From Sulfurimonas denitrificans DSM 1251 (GTDB taxonomy: Bacteria; Campylobacterota; Campylobacteria; Campylobacterales; Sulfurimonadaceae): a stretch of 64,000 nt of DNA. The stretch lies in assembly GCF_000012965.1 (NCBI RefSeq), contig NC_007575.1, forward strand, positions 1,984,001 to 2,048,000, in the 5' to 3' direction. Made by a program: the position numbers and the translations under genes. Numbering within the stretch: position 1 is the first letter of the stretch; each line of letters opens with the position of its first letter. The notes below the pieces were generated by a model that was not told the DNA's origin, searched no databases, and saw nothing but the letters and a program-made list of their open reading frames with translations. Shown here piece by piece: positions 38,180 through 48,334 of this stretch.

Positions 38180-38958
38180 TGTTTTTTAATTTTTTCAAAA
38201 AAGATACCTCTTTTGAGCCAGAGCATAAAAGAGAGCAGATACAAGATTATGATGATATTTCACAAATTGCAAACTTCTTTAAAAATGAGACAGGAGTTAC
38301 TTTTGACAAACAAGAGTCCATCTTAAAAAATAAAGTAACAACATTTTGTAAACACAAAGAGATATTCTCATTTCATGAGCTACTAGACTCTTTAAATCGC
38401 AACAGCACTCTAAAACAAGAGCTTATTGACACGCTTACAACCAATGAGACATTTTTTTACAGAGAGTTTAAACAGGTTCAAGAGTTAGTAGAGCTTGTTA
38501 AAAAATGCTCTCATAAAGTAGAAATTTTGTGCGCACCCTCGGCTACTGGAGAGGAGCCATACAGTATAGCTATCGCTCTCTTAGAGGCTGGCGTTGCTTC
38601 TGAGAGCTTTAACATACTTGGTATAGATATCAATCAAGAGGCAATACAAAGAGCAAAAAATGGAGTTTACAAAGAGAGAAACATACGAAATCTCTCTAGC
38701 GAGCAGCTCCGTAAATATTTTAAGCAAGAGGGTGGCTTATATCGTTTAAATGATAGCGTTAAGTCAAGAGTCACCTTTAGAGTGATAAATATTTTTGACC
38801 ACTCTTTTAAAAACATAGGAAATTTCGATTTTATTTTTTGTAGAAACATGCTTATATATTTTGACAAAGAGACAAAAATAAAAGCAAAAGAGATTTTACA
38901 AAATCTTAGAAAAAATAAAAATCAAGAGATATTTTTTGGGCACGCAGATCTGTTTTAA
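38179..38958 (+). CDS. cheR: CheR chemoreceptor methyltransferase
   Basis: 259 residues: N-terminal helical domain and SAM-binding domain. Signatures: TTNETFFYREFKQVQEL, CAPSATGEEPYSIA and FCRNMLIYFDKETK. It adds methyl groups to receptor glutamates. Translationally coupled to cheB, so the adaptation pair is one operon; the MCP at 32.6 kb is one possible substrate. Confidence 0.94.
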   Translation: MFFNFFKKDTSFEPEHKREQIQDYDDISQIANFFKNETGVTFDKQESILKNKVTTFCKHKEIFSFHELLDSLNRNSTLKQELIDTLTTNETFFYREFKQVQELVELVKKCSHKVEILCAPSATGEEPYSIAIALLEAGVASESFNILGIDINQEAIQRAKNGVYKERNIRNLSSEQLRKYFKQEGGLYRLNDSVKSRVTFRVINIFDHSFKNIGNFDFIFCRNMLIYFDKETKIKAKEILQNLRKNKNQEIFFGHADLF

Positions 38959-39035
38959 GTCGCTATAATAATACTTTTAATATCCTAATCTATATTAAAA
39001 AAAATTATATAACATGAAAGAACGAAAGAGAAGAA

Positions 39036-41621
39036 ATGAAGTTAAAACTAAAGTCTAAATTACTATTTTTATCAGTAGTGCCGATACTTTTTATAACTTT
39101 TCTCTCATTTATGCTTCTCTCAGATATTATTAAAAACAGACAAAATCTAGAACTTACAAAACAGTACATACTAGAAGCAGAAGTTATTTCAAAAGTTATT
39201 CACTTCATGCAAATAGAGCGTGGCACTACAACTGGAATGATTGCAAATAAAAAAATAGACGATAAAGATACAAATCTTCAACATGTAAAAGCACTCTGCG
39301 ACAGAGCCGTTTTGGATGCTAAGAGCACTCTTGATGTTTGTGATTTTTGTCATAACTCTCAAGCGCTAGGTACTTTAGAAGATATTAAAAACAGAAACAA
39401 TATTAAACTCCTTAGCCTCTCTATTCCTGATGCAAAAGCCTACTATACACAACAGATAGAATCTCTTCTTCTATTTGTAAAAAAAATTCCATCTTTAATG
39501 AATGATAAAGAGCACAGAAACTATCTCCAAGCTCATAGCTATCTCGCGTCTGCAAAAGAGGCTCTGGGGCAGATAAGAGCAACTTTGATGGAGGTTTACT
39601 CAAACAAACAGCTCTCTGAGGGCTCTTTGCTATCTCTAATAAAATTTTTAGAGATTTATAATCTTGATTGTGAAAATTTCAAAACAATCGCTAGTAAAGA
39701 TATTCTTGCTATTCATGCACGACACTTCAGGGGAGAGGCTGTTGAGAAGACTCTTGATATGATACACTCAATCATTAGAGATAGAAATGATATAAATTTT
39801 TCTCTAGTAGAGCCATCATACTGGTTTAAACAATCAACAATCTCAATAAACGCACTAAGAGATGTAGAGCGTGAACTCTTTGAGAGTGTAACTGAGCTTA
39901 TAAATGAGAAACTAAAACTTACTTTTTACAAAATTCTTCTTATAACATCATTTCTGCTCACTACTATCATTACTCTTGCTTCTATAATGGTGTTAATTGT
40001 TAGAAAAATTATCTCCTCAACAAACTCTTTAGAACAAAATTATGATGAATCTATCTCACTTTTAGAGCAGTACAGAGCAGCGGTAGATAGAAGCTTTATA
40101 GTTTCAAAAACAGATCCAAAAGGTATTATTACCTATGTAAATAGTGAATTTTGTAAAATCAGCGGTTTTTCAAAGGATGAACTAATTGGTAAATCGCACA
40201 ATTTTATAAGACACCCACAAATGAAAGATAATACATTCAAAGAGATGTGGCATACCATAAAAGAGCTAAAAAAACCGTGGCGTGGTGAGGTAATAAACCT
40301 TAAAAAAGATGGCTCATACTACTGGGTAAAGGCGATTATAAACCCTATCCTCGATAAGAATGGAGAGATTGTTGAGTATATTGCAATTCGTAGCGACATC
40401 ACAGAGATAAAAAATGCTCTCACAACTGATGCACTAACTGGTTATGACAACCGAACAAAACTCTCTGAGGATATTAAAGAGCTTAAAGACCTCTCTTTGG
40501 CAATATTAAACCTTGATAATTTCAGGCAGCTTAATGACTTTTATGGGCATCAGTTTGGAAACTTAGTCATCATCTCAATAGCAAATAAAATCTATAATTT
40601 CATCTCAAAAGATAAAAAACTAAAGTTTTATAGACTCCAAGGTGATGAGTTTGTAGTAGTTGGAGTTGAGTATGACAAAGAGAAATTCATCTCAAAAACA
40701 AAAGAGATACTGCTCCTAATAAAAGAGAGATTTAGCATGAAAAATGAAGAAATTCTTCTTTCATGTAGTTGCGGAATCTCTTTTGAAGATAACGAACACA
40801 TCCTCTCTGGTGCGAACATGGCTCTTAAAACTGCTAAAAAAAGCAGCATTGACCTTTTAGTTTATGATGACTCTTTATCGCTAAATCAGCAGTATGAAAA
40901 CAATATGATAGTTACAAAAAAAATCTCTGACGCTCTAAAAAACGATAACATCATCACCTACTATCAGCCAATAATAAATAACAAAGACGAAAACAAAGAG
41001 CCTAAAAAATATGAGTGTTTAGTTAGAATGAGAGATGGAGATAAAATTTTATCTCCCTATTTCTTCTTAGACATTGCAAAACAGACAAAGCAGTATTTTG
41101 GTATTACTAAAGCTGTAGTTTTTCAGGCTTTTGAGATGTTTAAAGATAAAGAAGCACAGTTTTCTATAAATCTATCCATTAACGATATTTTAGATGAAGA
41201 GATGTCTAAATATATTCTTATGATGCTCGATAGATATGAGGTTGGAAATAGAGTTATTTTTGAAATTCTCGAATCTGAATATATAGAAAATTTTGAAGAA
41301 CTCTTAATATTTATCACAAAAATAAAAAAGTATAAGTGTAAAATTGCTATTGATGATTTTGGAACTGGCTATAGCAACTTTGGATACCTTATAAAACTAA
41401 AACCTGACCTCTTAAAGATTGATGGCTCACTTATTAGAAATATAGACAAAGATAAAAATGCGCGTCTTATAGTCTCAACTATTGTTGAATTTTCACATAA
41501 ACTTGGAATGAAGATTGTTGCAGAGTTTGTTGAAAATAAGGAGATATTTGAGATAGTCAAAACTCTAGGAATTGACTATTCACAAGGATACTACTTCTCA
41601 GAACCAAAAGAGAGTTTGTAA
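39036..41621 (+). CDS. NIT-PAS-GGDEF-EAL cyclic-di-GMP protein
   Basis: 861 residues: TM1 (8-28), NIT-type periplasmic sensor (40-300; MQIERGTTTGMIA), TM2 (305-328), PAS (360-460), GGDEF (about 465-620) and EAL (about 635-861). The GGDEF signature is degenerate, R533-L-Q-G-D-E-F, so cyclase activity is doubtful. The EAL part keeps E660 (ECLVR), IDDFGTGYSN, K in LKIDGS and QGYYFS, so phosphodiesterase activity is likely. The sensor half closely matches the kinase at 24.1-26.2 kb. AAGAG lies before the ATG. Confidence 0.9.
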   Translation: MKLKLKSKLLFLSVVPILFITFLSFMLLSDIIKNRQNLELTKQYILEAEVISKVIHFMQIERGTTTGMIANKKIDDKDTNLQHVKALCDRAVLDAKSTLDVCDFCHNSQALGTLEDIKNRNNIKLLSLSIPDAKAYYTQQIESLLLFVKKIPSLMNDKEHRNYLQAHSYLASAKEALGQIRATLMEVYSNKQLSEGSLLSLIKFLEIYNLDCENFKTIASKDILAIHARHFRGEAVEKTLDMIHSIIRDRNDINFSLVEPSYWFKQSTISINALRDVERELFESVTELINEKLKLTFYKILLITSFLLTTIITLASIMVLIVRKIISSTNSLEQNYDESISLLEQYRAAVDRSFIVSKTDPKGIITYVNSEFCKISGFSKDELIGKSHNFIRHPQMKDNTFKEMWHTIKELKKPWRGEVINLKKDGSYYWVKAIINPILDKNGEIVEYIAIRSDITEIKNALTTDALTGYDNRTKLSEDIKELKDLSLAILNLDNFRQLNDFYGHQFGNLVIISIANKIYNFISKDKKLKFYRLQGDEFVVVGVEYDKEKFISKTKEILLLIKERFSMKNEEILLSCSCGISFEDNEHILSGANMALKTAKKSSIDLLVYDDSLSLNQQYENNMIVTKKISDALKNDNIITYYQPIINNKDENKEPKKYECLVRMRDGDKILSPYFFLDIAKQTKQYFGITKAVVFQAFEMFKDKEAQFSINLSINDILDEEMSKYILMMLDRYEVGNRVIFEILESEYIENFEELLIFITKIKKYKCKIAIDDFGTGYSNFGYLIKLKPDLLKIDGSLIRNIDKDKNARLIVSTIVEFSHKLGMKIVAEFVENKEIFEIVKTLGIDYSQGYYFSEPKESL

Positions 41622-41626
41622 AAACC

Positions 41627-41830
41627 TCAGACTCTCTCAAGGAGTTTTTTGAGGATATATAGCTTATCTTTGAGTTTATCTTTATCCTCTTTTTTTGAAA
41701 CCTCTTTTAACTCTTTTTTTGTTTTTGTTATCTTTTTTACAAGCTTATCTTTTAGTTTTTCCCTCTTTTTTTCGTCACTTTCACTAAAGAAAAGTTTTTG
41801 TATCTCTTTGACTAGTTTATCTATTTTCAT
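41627..41830 (-). CDS. Small Lys/Glu-rich coiled-coil protein
   Basis: 67 residues, about half of them Lys, Glu or Asp, with a heptad-like pattern of leucines across almost its whole length, so a single helix or coiled coil. It overlaps the Na/Pi-type transporter by 4 bases at its start, so it is co-translated. I do not recognise a family. The composition could also reflect a spurious frame, but the overlap and the ATG argue for a gene. Confidence 0.6.
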   Translation of the reverse strand: MKIDKLVKEIQKLFFSESDEKKREKLKDKLVKKITKTKKELKEVSKKEDKDKLKDKLYILKKLLERV

Positions 41831-43581
41831 GTTGAAACTCCCAATGTTCTTAAATCTTTATCTTTTATCCACAATATTGTAGCCACTTGCAGAAGCTTTT
41901 GCGTTACATCATAGGCAAATGAGCTATCGTTAATAAGTGATGTTGCCATTTTTGAGTCTATCTTATTCTCTCTTATAAGCGTATCTATACGGCTATTTTT
42001 TATATTGTCAAGAGCCTTTACACTCTCTTTTAATAGTTCCATAGAGGAGAGAACATCTATCTCATCTTCATGCTCTTTAACCATATTTATAGTGTCTATC
42101 GTCTTTGCGATATAGATTCTTATGTTATTGTACTCATCTTTTACATAACTGTTTTTTGATTTTGAGTAAAAATATATATTTTTTTGCAAATCTCGCATAT
42201 TTTTTATGGCTTCTATTATCTCACGTGAAGCAAGTTTCAAATCATAGACATGATTTTGGCTCTCTTGGTTCATATTTTCTTGAGATAAAGTCGCATAGTA
42301 GATTATGTCACTGTAGAGAGATTTTATTTTTTTGGCATAAAACTCATCCACATCTGTGTTGATATTTATCTGTGAATTTTTTACAACACTCGGTATGTCT
42401 GGGCTTTTTATAAACTCATGTCTATGCAGCGAAATGGCATGAGATATCGCTTCAATCGCACTATCATATAGGCGAATTGTCTCTTTTTTTATAGCTTCAA
42501 TCGCAGCATCTGGTACATTTATAACAACTTTATCCAAGTATAGAGGTTTTAGTGCATAAATATTTACCTCTATAAAAAGCGTCTCTAAATATTTTACAAG
42601 CCTTTGCGTAAATGGAGCGACAAGCAGAACTCCAATAACATTAAACATGGTATGAAAGAGTGCAAGTTTCATAGCATAATCATCATCGCCAATGCCTATT
42701 TTTGAGGCTAAAAACGTTGTAAAATCGCTTAGCTGATAGAGAAAAACAATAGCTACAAAAGCGGTTATAAGGTTAAAGATAAGATGTGCTGTTGCTACTC
42801 TTTTGCCATTTGCATTTGAGGAGAGTGCACCTAAAATTGCAGTAATTGTAGTTCCTACATTTGCGCCTATTGCAAGTTCAAGAGCATTTATATAGATAAT
42901 CTGATTTGTTGCAAGAGCAGTGATAACAATAGCCATTGTTGCTGCGCTTGACTGCATAATAACAGTTGCAATAACGCCTAGCAAAATATAAACCAAAGCC
43001 CCTAAATATCCCTCTAATGCGTATTTTGAAAGGTCAAGTTTGCTTTGCAAAACTTCAAAACCATCTTTCATATAATCAATACCAAGAAATATAAACCCAA
43101 GCCCTAAAAGTATATTTGCTATACCCTGATAACTTTTACTCTGTGAAAATTTTAAAACAACTCCAAAAATTATCATAGGCATCGCAAAAGAGGCTATATC
43201 TATCTTTAAACCAAAACTAGAGACTATCCAAGCGGTAGTAGTTGAGCCGATATTTGAGCCAAATATAACTCCAATAGCTCCACTTAGAGTTATAAGTTCT
43301 GCACTTAAAAATGAGATAATTATGATAGATACAAGTGATGAGCTTTGCATTAGAGCAGTGGCTATAAAGCCCGTTCCAATAGCCTTTGGAAGTGTGTCGG
43401 TACTAACTTGCAAGACTCTCTCAAGCACTCCACCGCTAAAGAGTTTAAACCCATCTTCCATAAAAGTCATACCAATCAAGAAGATAGCTACTCCAGCTAT
43501 GATAATCTTGTAGTCATGATTATAAAAAAGAACAAGAGCTAGTAAAAATAGAAAGAGATAGTAGTAATATTTTTTGAGCAT
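41827..43581 (-). CDS. Na+/phosphate cotransporter family protein with PhoU-like C-terminus
   Basis: 584 residues: eight or more membrane helices in residues 1-340 containing two inverted copies of the Na/Pi domain with the MQSS motif (ALMQSSSLV and IMQSSAATM), then a helical cytoplasmic domain (345-584) like PhoU. Such proteins carry phosphate with sodium, or regulate phosphate uptake. It lies 14 bases after the antiporter gene in the same direction. Confidence 0.88.
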   Translation of the reverse strand: MLKKYYYYLFLFLLALVLFYNHDYKIIIAGVAIFLIGMTFMEDGFKLFSGGVLERVLQVSTDTLPKAIGTGFIATALMQSSSLVSIIIISFLSAELITLSGAIGVIFGSNIGSTTTAWIVSSFGLKIDIASFAMPMIIFGVVLKFSQSKSYQGIANILLGLGFIFLGIDYMKDGFEVLQSKLDLSKYALEGYLGALVYILLGVIATVIMQSSAATMAIVITALATNQIIYINALELAIGANVGTTITAILGALSSNANGKRVATAHLIFNLITAFVAIVFLYQLSDFTTFLASKIGIGDDDYAMKLALFHTMFNVIGVLLVAPFTQRLVKYLETLFIEVNIYALKPLYLDKVVINVPDAAIEAIKKETIRLYDSAIEAISHAISLHRHEFIKSPDIPSVVKNSQININTDVDEFYAKKIKSLYSDIIYYATLSQENMNQESQNHVYDLKLASREIIEAIKNMRDLQKNIYFYSKSKNSYVKDEYNNIRIYIAKTIDTINMVKEHEDEIDVLSSMELLKESVKALDNIKNSRIDTLIRENKIDSKMATSLINDSSFAYDVTQKLLQVATILWIKDKDLRTLGVST

Positions 43582-43595
43582 TATAAACCTCTGCT

Positions 43596-44744
43596 TTACT
43601 TAATTTTTTTCAAAATAAATTTAATCACAATCATAATAACAATAGCCTCTATAATAGCCGCTAAAACAAATGCGTAGTACTCATCTAAACTAATAGCGTT
43701 GTTGCTTATAGCTATAGTAGCGATTGCTATTAAAAACGTCAAAGGCATGGAATCGCCAAGGCTAAACAAAATAGTTCCTCTAACTCCCAAATACCTGTAA
43801 TATGCCACAAATGAACTAACTATTCTAGCTAAAACCATAGCCATAACTATCAAGCTTGCTTCAAAGAGTATGTTTATAGTCAACAAGACGTTAATATCGA
43901 GTGTTGTTCCAACATAGATAAAAAACAGAGGCACTAAAAACCCAAACCCAACACGATGCAGAGTCTGTGGAAGTTCAACTTTATGCTCAAAAAAGTTTGC
44001 TATAAAAACACCCGCTATAAAGGCTCCCAAAACCATATCTATATGAAGATACTGCATAATTGCAATAAGTATAAAAAAGAGTGCCATAGATACTCTAATA
44101 TCCTGACTCATACTGTCATTGTCTGGCATAATAGTTTTTCTAAGTGCAGGAAACCACCAAAAAAGTATGCTTAGAGCTTTAAAAACATAAACTGTAACAA
44201 TAAGAACAACTATAAGAATTGAAATATTTTTATAAAACTCTTCACCAAAACCATGAACTGCTATTGCGTCAAAAATGACAAGTGCAGAGATACTTATAAG
44301 CTCACCAATTACGCCTATTATAAGTGAGAGTTCAAGCCACTTATGCTCTTTGCCATGCTCATTTATTAACACCATTATCATCCCCAAAGAGACTATTGGA
44401 ATAACGACTATATAGACTGGATTTAGATCAAAAATAAAATATAGCAAAAACGATATTCCATAAAGAGAGCTAAAATATAAAATGATGTTTTTTATATATT
44501 TATCTTTAAAAGTTATAAACTTTCTAATGTTTACCTCAACACCAGCCAAGAACATCAGATAAAAAAACCCTATCTTTGCAATATCTTTAAACTGCTCATT
44601 GTTCCCATCTATAAAACCCAACCAAACAACCAGTGCACCTAAAATTATCTCTACAACTGCAACTGACACTTTGAGTGTTCTTGCAAAGAGGGGAGCGACT
44701 AAAATTAAAATAACTATTCCCGATAACAACGCTACACTTTGCAT
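43596..44744 (-). CDS. CPA2-type cation:proton antiporter
   Basis: 382 residues, about twelve membrane helices, without the C-terminal RCK nucleotide-binding domain of KefB. The acidic residue of helix 5 region (VLGAFIAGVFIANFF context) and the IGELIS stretch match the NhaA/Kef antiporter superfamily. It exchanges Na+ or K+ for H+; which ion is not decidable. Upstream of the Na/Pi gene in one transcript. Confidence 0.85.
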   Translation of the reverse strand: MQSVALLSGIVILILVAPLFARTLKVSVAVVEIILGALVVWLGFIDGNNEQFKDIAKIGFFYLMFLAGVEVNIRKFITFKDKYIKNIILYFSSLYGISFLLYFIFDLNPVYIVVIPIVSLGMIMVLINEHGKEHKWLELSLIIGVIGELISISALVIFDAIAVHGFGEEFYKNISILIVVLIVTVYVFKALSILFWWFPALRKTIMPDNDSMSQDIRVSMALFFILIAIMQYLHIDMVLGAFIAGVFIANFFEHKVELPQTLHRVGFGFLVPLFFIYVGTTLDINVLLTINILFEASLIVMAMVLARIVSSFVAYYRYLGVRGTILFSLGDSMPLTFLIAIATIAISNNAISLDEYYAFVLAAIIEAIVIMIVIKFILKKIK

Positions 44745-44818
44745 GCAACTACCTATCCTTTTAGCTTACCAACTCATTAAAATAAAACTCTACTCCCAAC
44801 AAAACCATCTTTTTATAT

Positions 44819-46054
44819 CTACTTTATTCCTGCGGCTGCTTCTCTTGCTCTGTCCTTTTTACTTTTGCCTTTGCCTTTTATAGGCTCTTTGCCTTTTTCT
44901 CTCTTTGGCGCTTCTGTAGTAAGCTCAAAGCCCTCTATCTGCTCTCTTTTGAGTCTGATGTTTGAGCGTTTTTCTATCAAGCGAAAATGTGCCTCATCTT
45001 CATGGTCTATAAAGGAGATAGCCATCCCAGCTTTACCTGCTCTTGCCGTTCGTCCTATGCGGTGTATGTAGTCAGCACTTGAGCGCGGAAGGTCAAAATT
45101 GATTACGCATGTAATGTCATTTATATCCAATCCTCTTGAGACTAAATCAGTGGCAAATAAAATCTGGAGTTTTTTTGTTTTGAACTCTTCTAGCGTGTAG
45201 TTTCTATCTTCTTGATGCAAATCGCCATGAAACGAATCGGCGCTAAATCCATGTTTTCTAAACTTTGCAGCTATATTATCAGCAGCTCTTTTGCTTGACA
45301 TAAACACAATTACAAGTTCATATTTTTCACTCTTTAAGAGATGTCTAAGAAGAGGAGCGCGGTTTTCTCTGCTTACCAAAATAGCGCGTTGAACAACACT
45401 CTCAACTGTTGGCTCTTCATCTTCTACACTAACCTCAATGGGATTTTGCATAATCTTTGAAGCGATAAAGAGCATCTTTGGAGGATATGTAGCTGAGAAG
45501 AGTAAGTTTTGGCGCTTTTGCCCAAGTGCTTCAAGGATAAGTTCAAGCTCTTCTGCAAACCCAAAATCAAGCATTTTATCCGCTTCATCAAGAACAAAAA
45601 AATCTACATGTGAGAGAATCATCTGTTTTTTACTTAAAATATCAAGGAAGCGCCCCGATGTAGCAACTAAGATATCGCACCCTTTTTGAATGTTAAAGAG
45701 TTGCTCTCCAATCCCCTCTCCGCCGATTACACCAACAACTTTTGGCTTCTTGCTCATAAACGCACCAAAAGTGTTAAAAGCTTCAACTATCTGTTGTGTC
45801 AGCTCTCTTGTAGGTGTTAGAACAAGGACTTTTATCTTTGCTTTTCCCTCATAGCTATCACGAGATAAAAGCTCTAAAATAGGCAAAATAAAACTGGCAC
45901 TCTTCCCGCTTCCAGTTTGAGCCTTTGCCATAATATCATGACGCTCCAGCACAAGCGGAATAACTCTCTCTTGAATAGGTGTTGGTTTAGTAAAGCCGTT
46001 TTGCTTTAGTGCTTGTAGTATATTTTGCGAAAGTCCAAGTTTTGAAAACGGCAT
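44819..46054 (-). CDS. DEAD-box ATP-dependent RNA helicase (RhlE-like)
   Basis: 411 residues with all helicase motifs: Q-motif with FTKPTPIQE, Walker A AQTGSGKS, PTRELTQQ, DEAD, SAT, and HRIGRTARAG. The C-terminus is a basic tail (KKDRAREAAAGIK) suited to RNA binding. RhlE-type helicases act in ribosome assembly and mRNA decay, especially in the cold. Apparently a single-gene unit. Confidence 0.94.
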   Translation of the reverse strand: MPFSKLGLSQNILQALKQNGFTKPTPIQERVIPLVLERHDIMAKAQTGSGKSASFILPILELLSRDSYEGKAKIKVLVLTPTRELTQQIVEAFNTFGAFMSKKPKVVGVIGGEGIGEQLFNIQKGCDILVATSGRFLDILSKKQMILSHVDFFVLDEADKMLDFGFAEELELILEALGQKRQNLLFSATYPPKMLFIASKIMQNPIEVSVEDEEPTVESVVQRAILVSRENRAPLLRHLLKSEKYELVIVFMSSKRAADNIAAKFRKHGFSADSFHGDLHQEDRNYTLEEFKTKKLQILFATDLVSRGLDINDITCVINFDLPRSSADYIHRIGRTARAGKAGMAISFIDHEDEAHFRLIEKRSNIRLKREQIEGFELTTEAPKREKGKEPIKGKGKSKKDRAREAAAGIK

Positions 46055-46121
46055 TTACTATCCTTCTCTATATTTGAGCGCATTTTAGGTAATTTTGCCT
46101 TTAGAGGATATTTTACTGCTC

Positions 46122-46970
46122 CTATTTATTACTCAGTTGATTGTTTTGGATTGATTCACAGGCTATTAGTATCTTTTTTCTCTCTATTCCCCATCTGTAA
46201 CCGCTCATAGCTCCACTTTTTGCTATGACTCTATGGCATGGGATAAGATAGCCGATGTGATTTTTGCCAATGGCGGAGGCGACTGCTCTGGTAGCTTTTG
46301 GTTTCTCAAGATAGTTTGCTATATCTTGGTAAGTGGCGACTACGCCGTTTGGAAGGTTTAAGAGCGCTTTCCAAACATTTACTTGAAGATTTGTTCCCTT
46401 TACAAAAAGAGAGTATTTTTTGTTTTTTATAAAGATATTTTCTAAGTATTCACGTGCCGCTTTTTCATCAAAATGTAGATTTGCATTTTCCCAGAGTTCG
46501 TTAAATCTTTTAAAAATCTCATTTTTATTCTCATCTATAAAGCCCAGATAACAAACTCCCTTATCAGTAAAACCGATAAGTGCCTCACCAAAAGGAGTCT
46601 GCCCATAACCGTAAGTTATAAGAACATCCTTTCCTTTTTCTCTCCACTCTTTAGGAGTTACACCTATTAGATTTACGAAAAGTTCATGGAGACGGCTACT
46701 GCTTGATAGCCCTATATCCAAACTGCTATCAAGGATAGATTTGGACTCTTTTATATGCTCTTTTGCATAGTTTAGAGTAACAGAGTGCAAAAACTGTTTT
46801 GGGGTAACGCCTACATACTCTTTAAAAACTCTTATAAAATGAAATTTACTCATACCGATATTTTTAGCAACCTCGTCAATAGATGGGTGCTCTTTAAAGT
46901 TTTCATCAATATACTTGATGGCTTTTTCTATCTGTTTATAGTTATCGTGCAGGAGTGAAATTTCATCCAT
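46122..46970 (-). CDS. Ada-like AraC regulator / O6-methylguanine-DNA methyltransferase
   Basis: 282 residues: an AraC-type double helix-turn-helix (about 10-110; MSKFHFIRVFKEYVGVTPKQFL) fused to an MGMT domain with the alkyl-acceptor C245 in IPCHRVIAKSG. It repairs O6-methylguanine and can activate transcription, as E. coli Ada does. The N-terminal zinc domain of Ada (methylphosphotriester sensor) is missing, so activation cannot occur through that route. Eleven bases downstream of glyA. Confidence 0.9.
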   Translation of the reverse strand: MDEISLLHDNYKQIEKAIKYIDENFKEHPSIDEVAKNIGMSKFHFIRVFKEYVGVTPKQFLHSVTLNYAKEHIKESKSILDSSLDIGLSSSSRLHELFVNLIGVTPKEWREKGKDVLITYGYGQTPFGEALIGFTDKGVCYLGFIDENKNEIFKRFNELWENANLHFDEKAAREYLENIFIKNKKYSLFVKGTNLQVNVWKALLNLPNGVVATYQDIANYLEKPKATRAVASAIGKNHIGYLIPCHRVIAKSGAMSGYRWGIERKKILIACESIQNNQLSNK

Positions 46971-46981
46971 TTTTAGCTCTT

Positions 46982-48244
46982 TTAAAAAGTTGATTTATTA
47001 TAAATCACAAAGCCCTTTGCTAACTCTTCTAACTCTTTGTTTATCTTTACATGTAGCTCTGTATCGTTTATATTATCCAAAACATCGCAGATTTTGTTTG
47101 CGATAAGTTCAAACTCTGCTTCTTTCATACCTCTAGCCGTTAGTGCTGGGCTTCCTATACGGATACCGCTTGTTATAAAAGGGCTTCTTGTGTCGTTTGG
47201 AACACCGTTTTTGTTTACTGTGATTCCCGCTCTCTCCAGCGCTGCATCTGCATCTTTACCTGAGAAATCTCTGTTTAAAAACGACACCAACACTAAGTGG
47301 TTGTCCGTTCCGCCAGAGACCAAATCATAACCTCTTTTTGTTAAAACAACTTCAAGCACTTTTGCATTTGCCTTTACTTGTTTTGCATACTCTCTCCATG
47401 ACGGGTCTAGTATCTCTTTAAATGCAACAGCTTTTGCAGCGATAACATGTACAAGCGGACCACCTTGAATACCTGGGAAAATAGCAGAGTTTATCTTCTT
47501 TGCTATCTCTTCATCATCTGTCATAATCATACCGCCTCTTGGACCTCTTAGAGTCTTATGAGTAGTTGTTGTTACTACATGAGCGTGAGGAAATGGACTC
47601 ATATGCTCATCTGCCGCGACTAAACCAGCCACATGAGCGATATCTGCAAAAAGAAAAGCTCCAACAGCATCAGCAATTTCACGGAATTTTTTAAAGTCTA
47701 TCTCTCTAGCATAAGCCGATGCTCCACAAACGATAATCTTTGGTTGAACTGCTTTTGCGATTTCTAAGATTTTATCATAGTCCATTCTTCCGTCTGCCTC
47801 AACACCATAAGTAAAACTTGAGTAGTTTTGCCCTGAAAAGCTCGGTTTGCTACCATGTGTCAAGTGTCCGCCATGACTTAAATCCATACCTAAGAGTTTG
47901 TCACCAGCCTTTAGAAGTGCCGCATAAACAGCTGCATTTGCTTGACTTCCTGAGTGTGGTTGAACATTTGCAAATTTACAGCCAAATATCTCACAAGCTC
48001 TATCAATAGCTAACTGCTCAACAGCATCAGCATATTCGCAACCGCCATAATATCTCTTGTATGGATAACCCTCAGCGTACTTGTTTGTAAATACGCTTCC
48101 CATAGCTTCCATAACCGCCGGACTTGTAAAGTTTTCACTGGCAATCATCTCTAAGTGAGCAGTTTGCCTCTTTAACTCGCCTTCTATGATTGAAAATACT
48201 TCCCTGTCCGCATGTTCTAAACTTTTGCTTGATATAAAACTCAT
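46982..48244 (-). CDS. glyA: Serine hydroxymethyltransferase
   Basis: GlyA interconverts serine and glycine and charges tetrahydrofolate. The PLP lysine is K230 in [20 protein letters not shown] and ENFTSP also match. 420 residues is full length. It links to the methyl cycle that includes luxS. Confidence 0.97.
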
Positions 48245-48302
48245 CTTAGTATCTCCGCTATTATTTTATTTTTAAAATAATATCTCAAGCCAAAATATTT
48301 AA

Positions 48303-48318
48303 CAATCCAAAAATTGCT
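48303..48318 (+). repeat. 16-bp direct repeat flanking the flavin-protein gene (left)
   Basis: CAATCCAAAAATTGCT is present here and again at 48858-48873, one copy on each side of the PNPOx-like gene. Confidence 0.5.
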
Positions 48319-48334
48319 ATATTTTGCTTGCACT

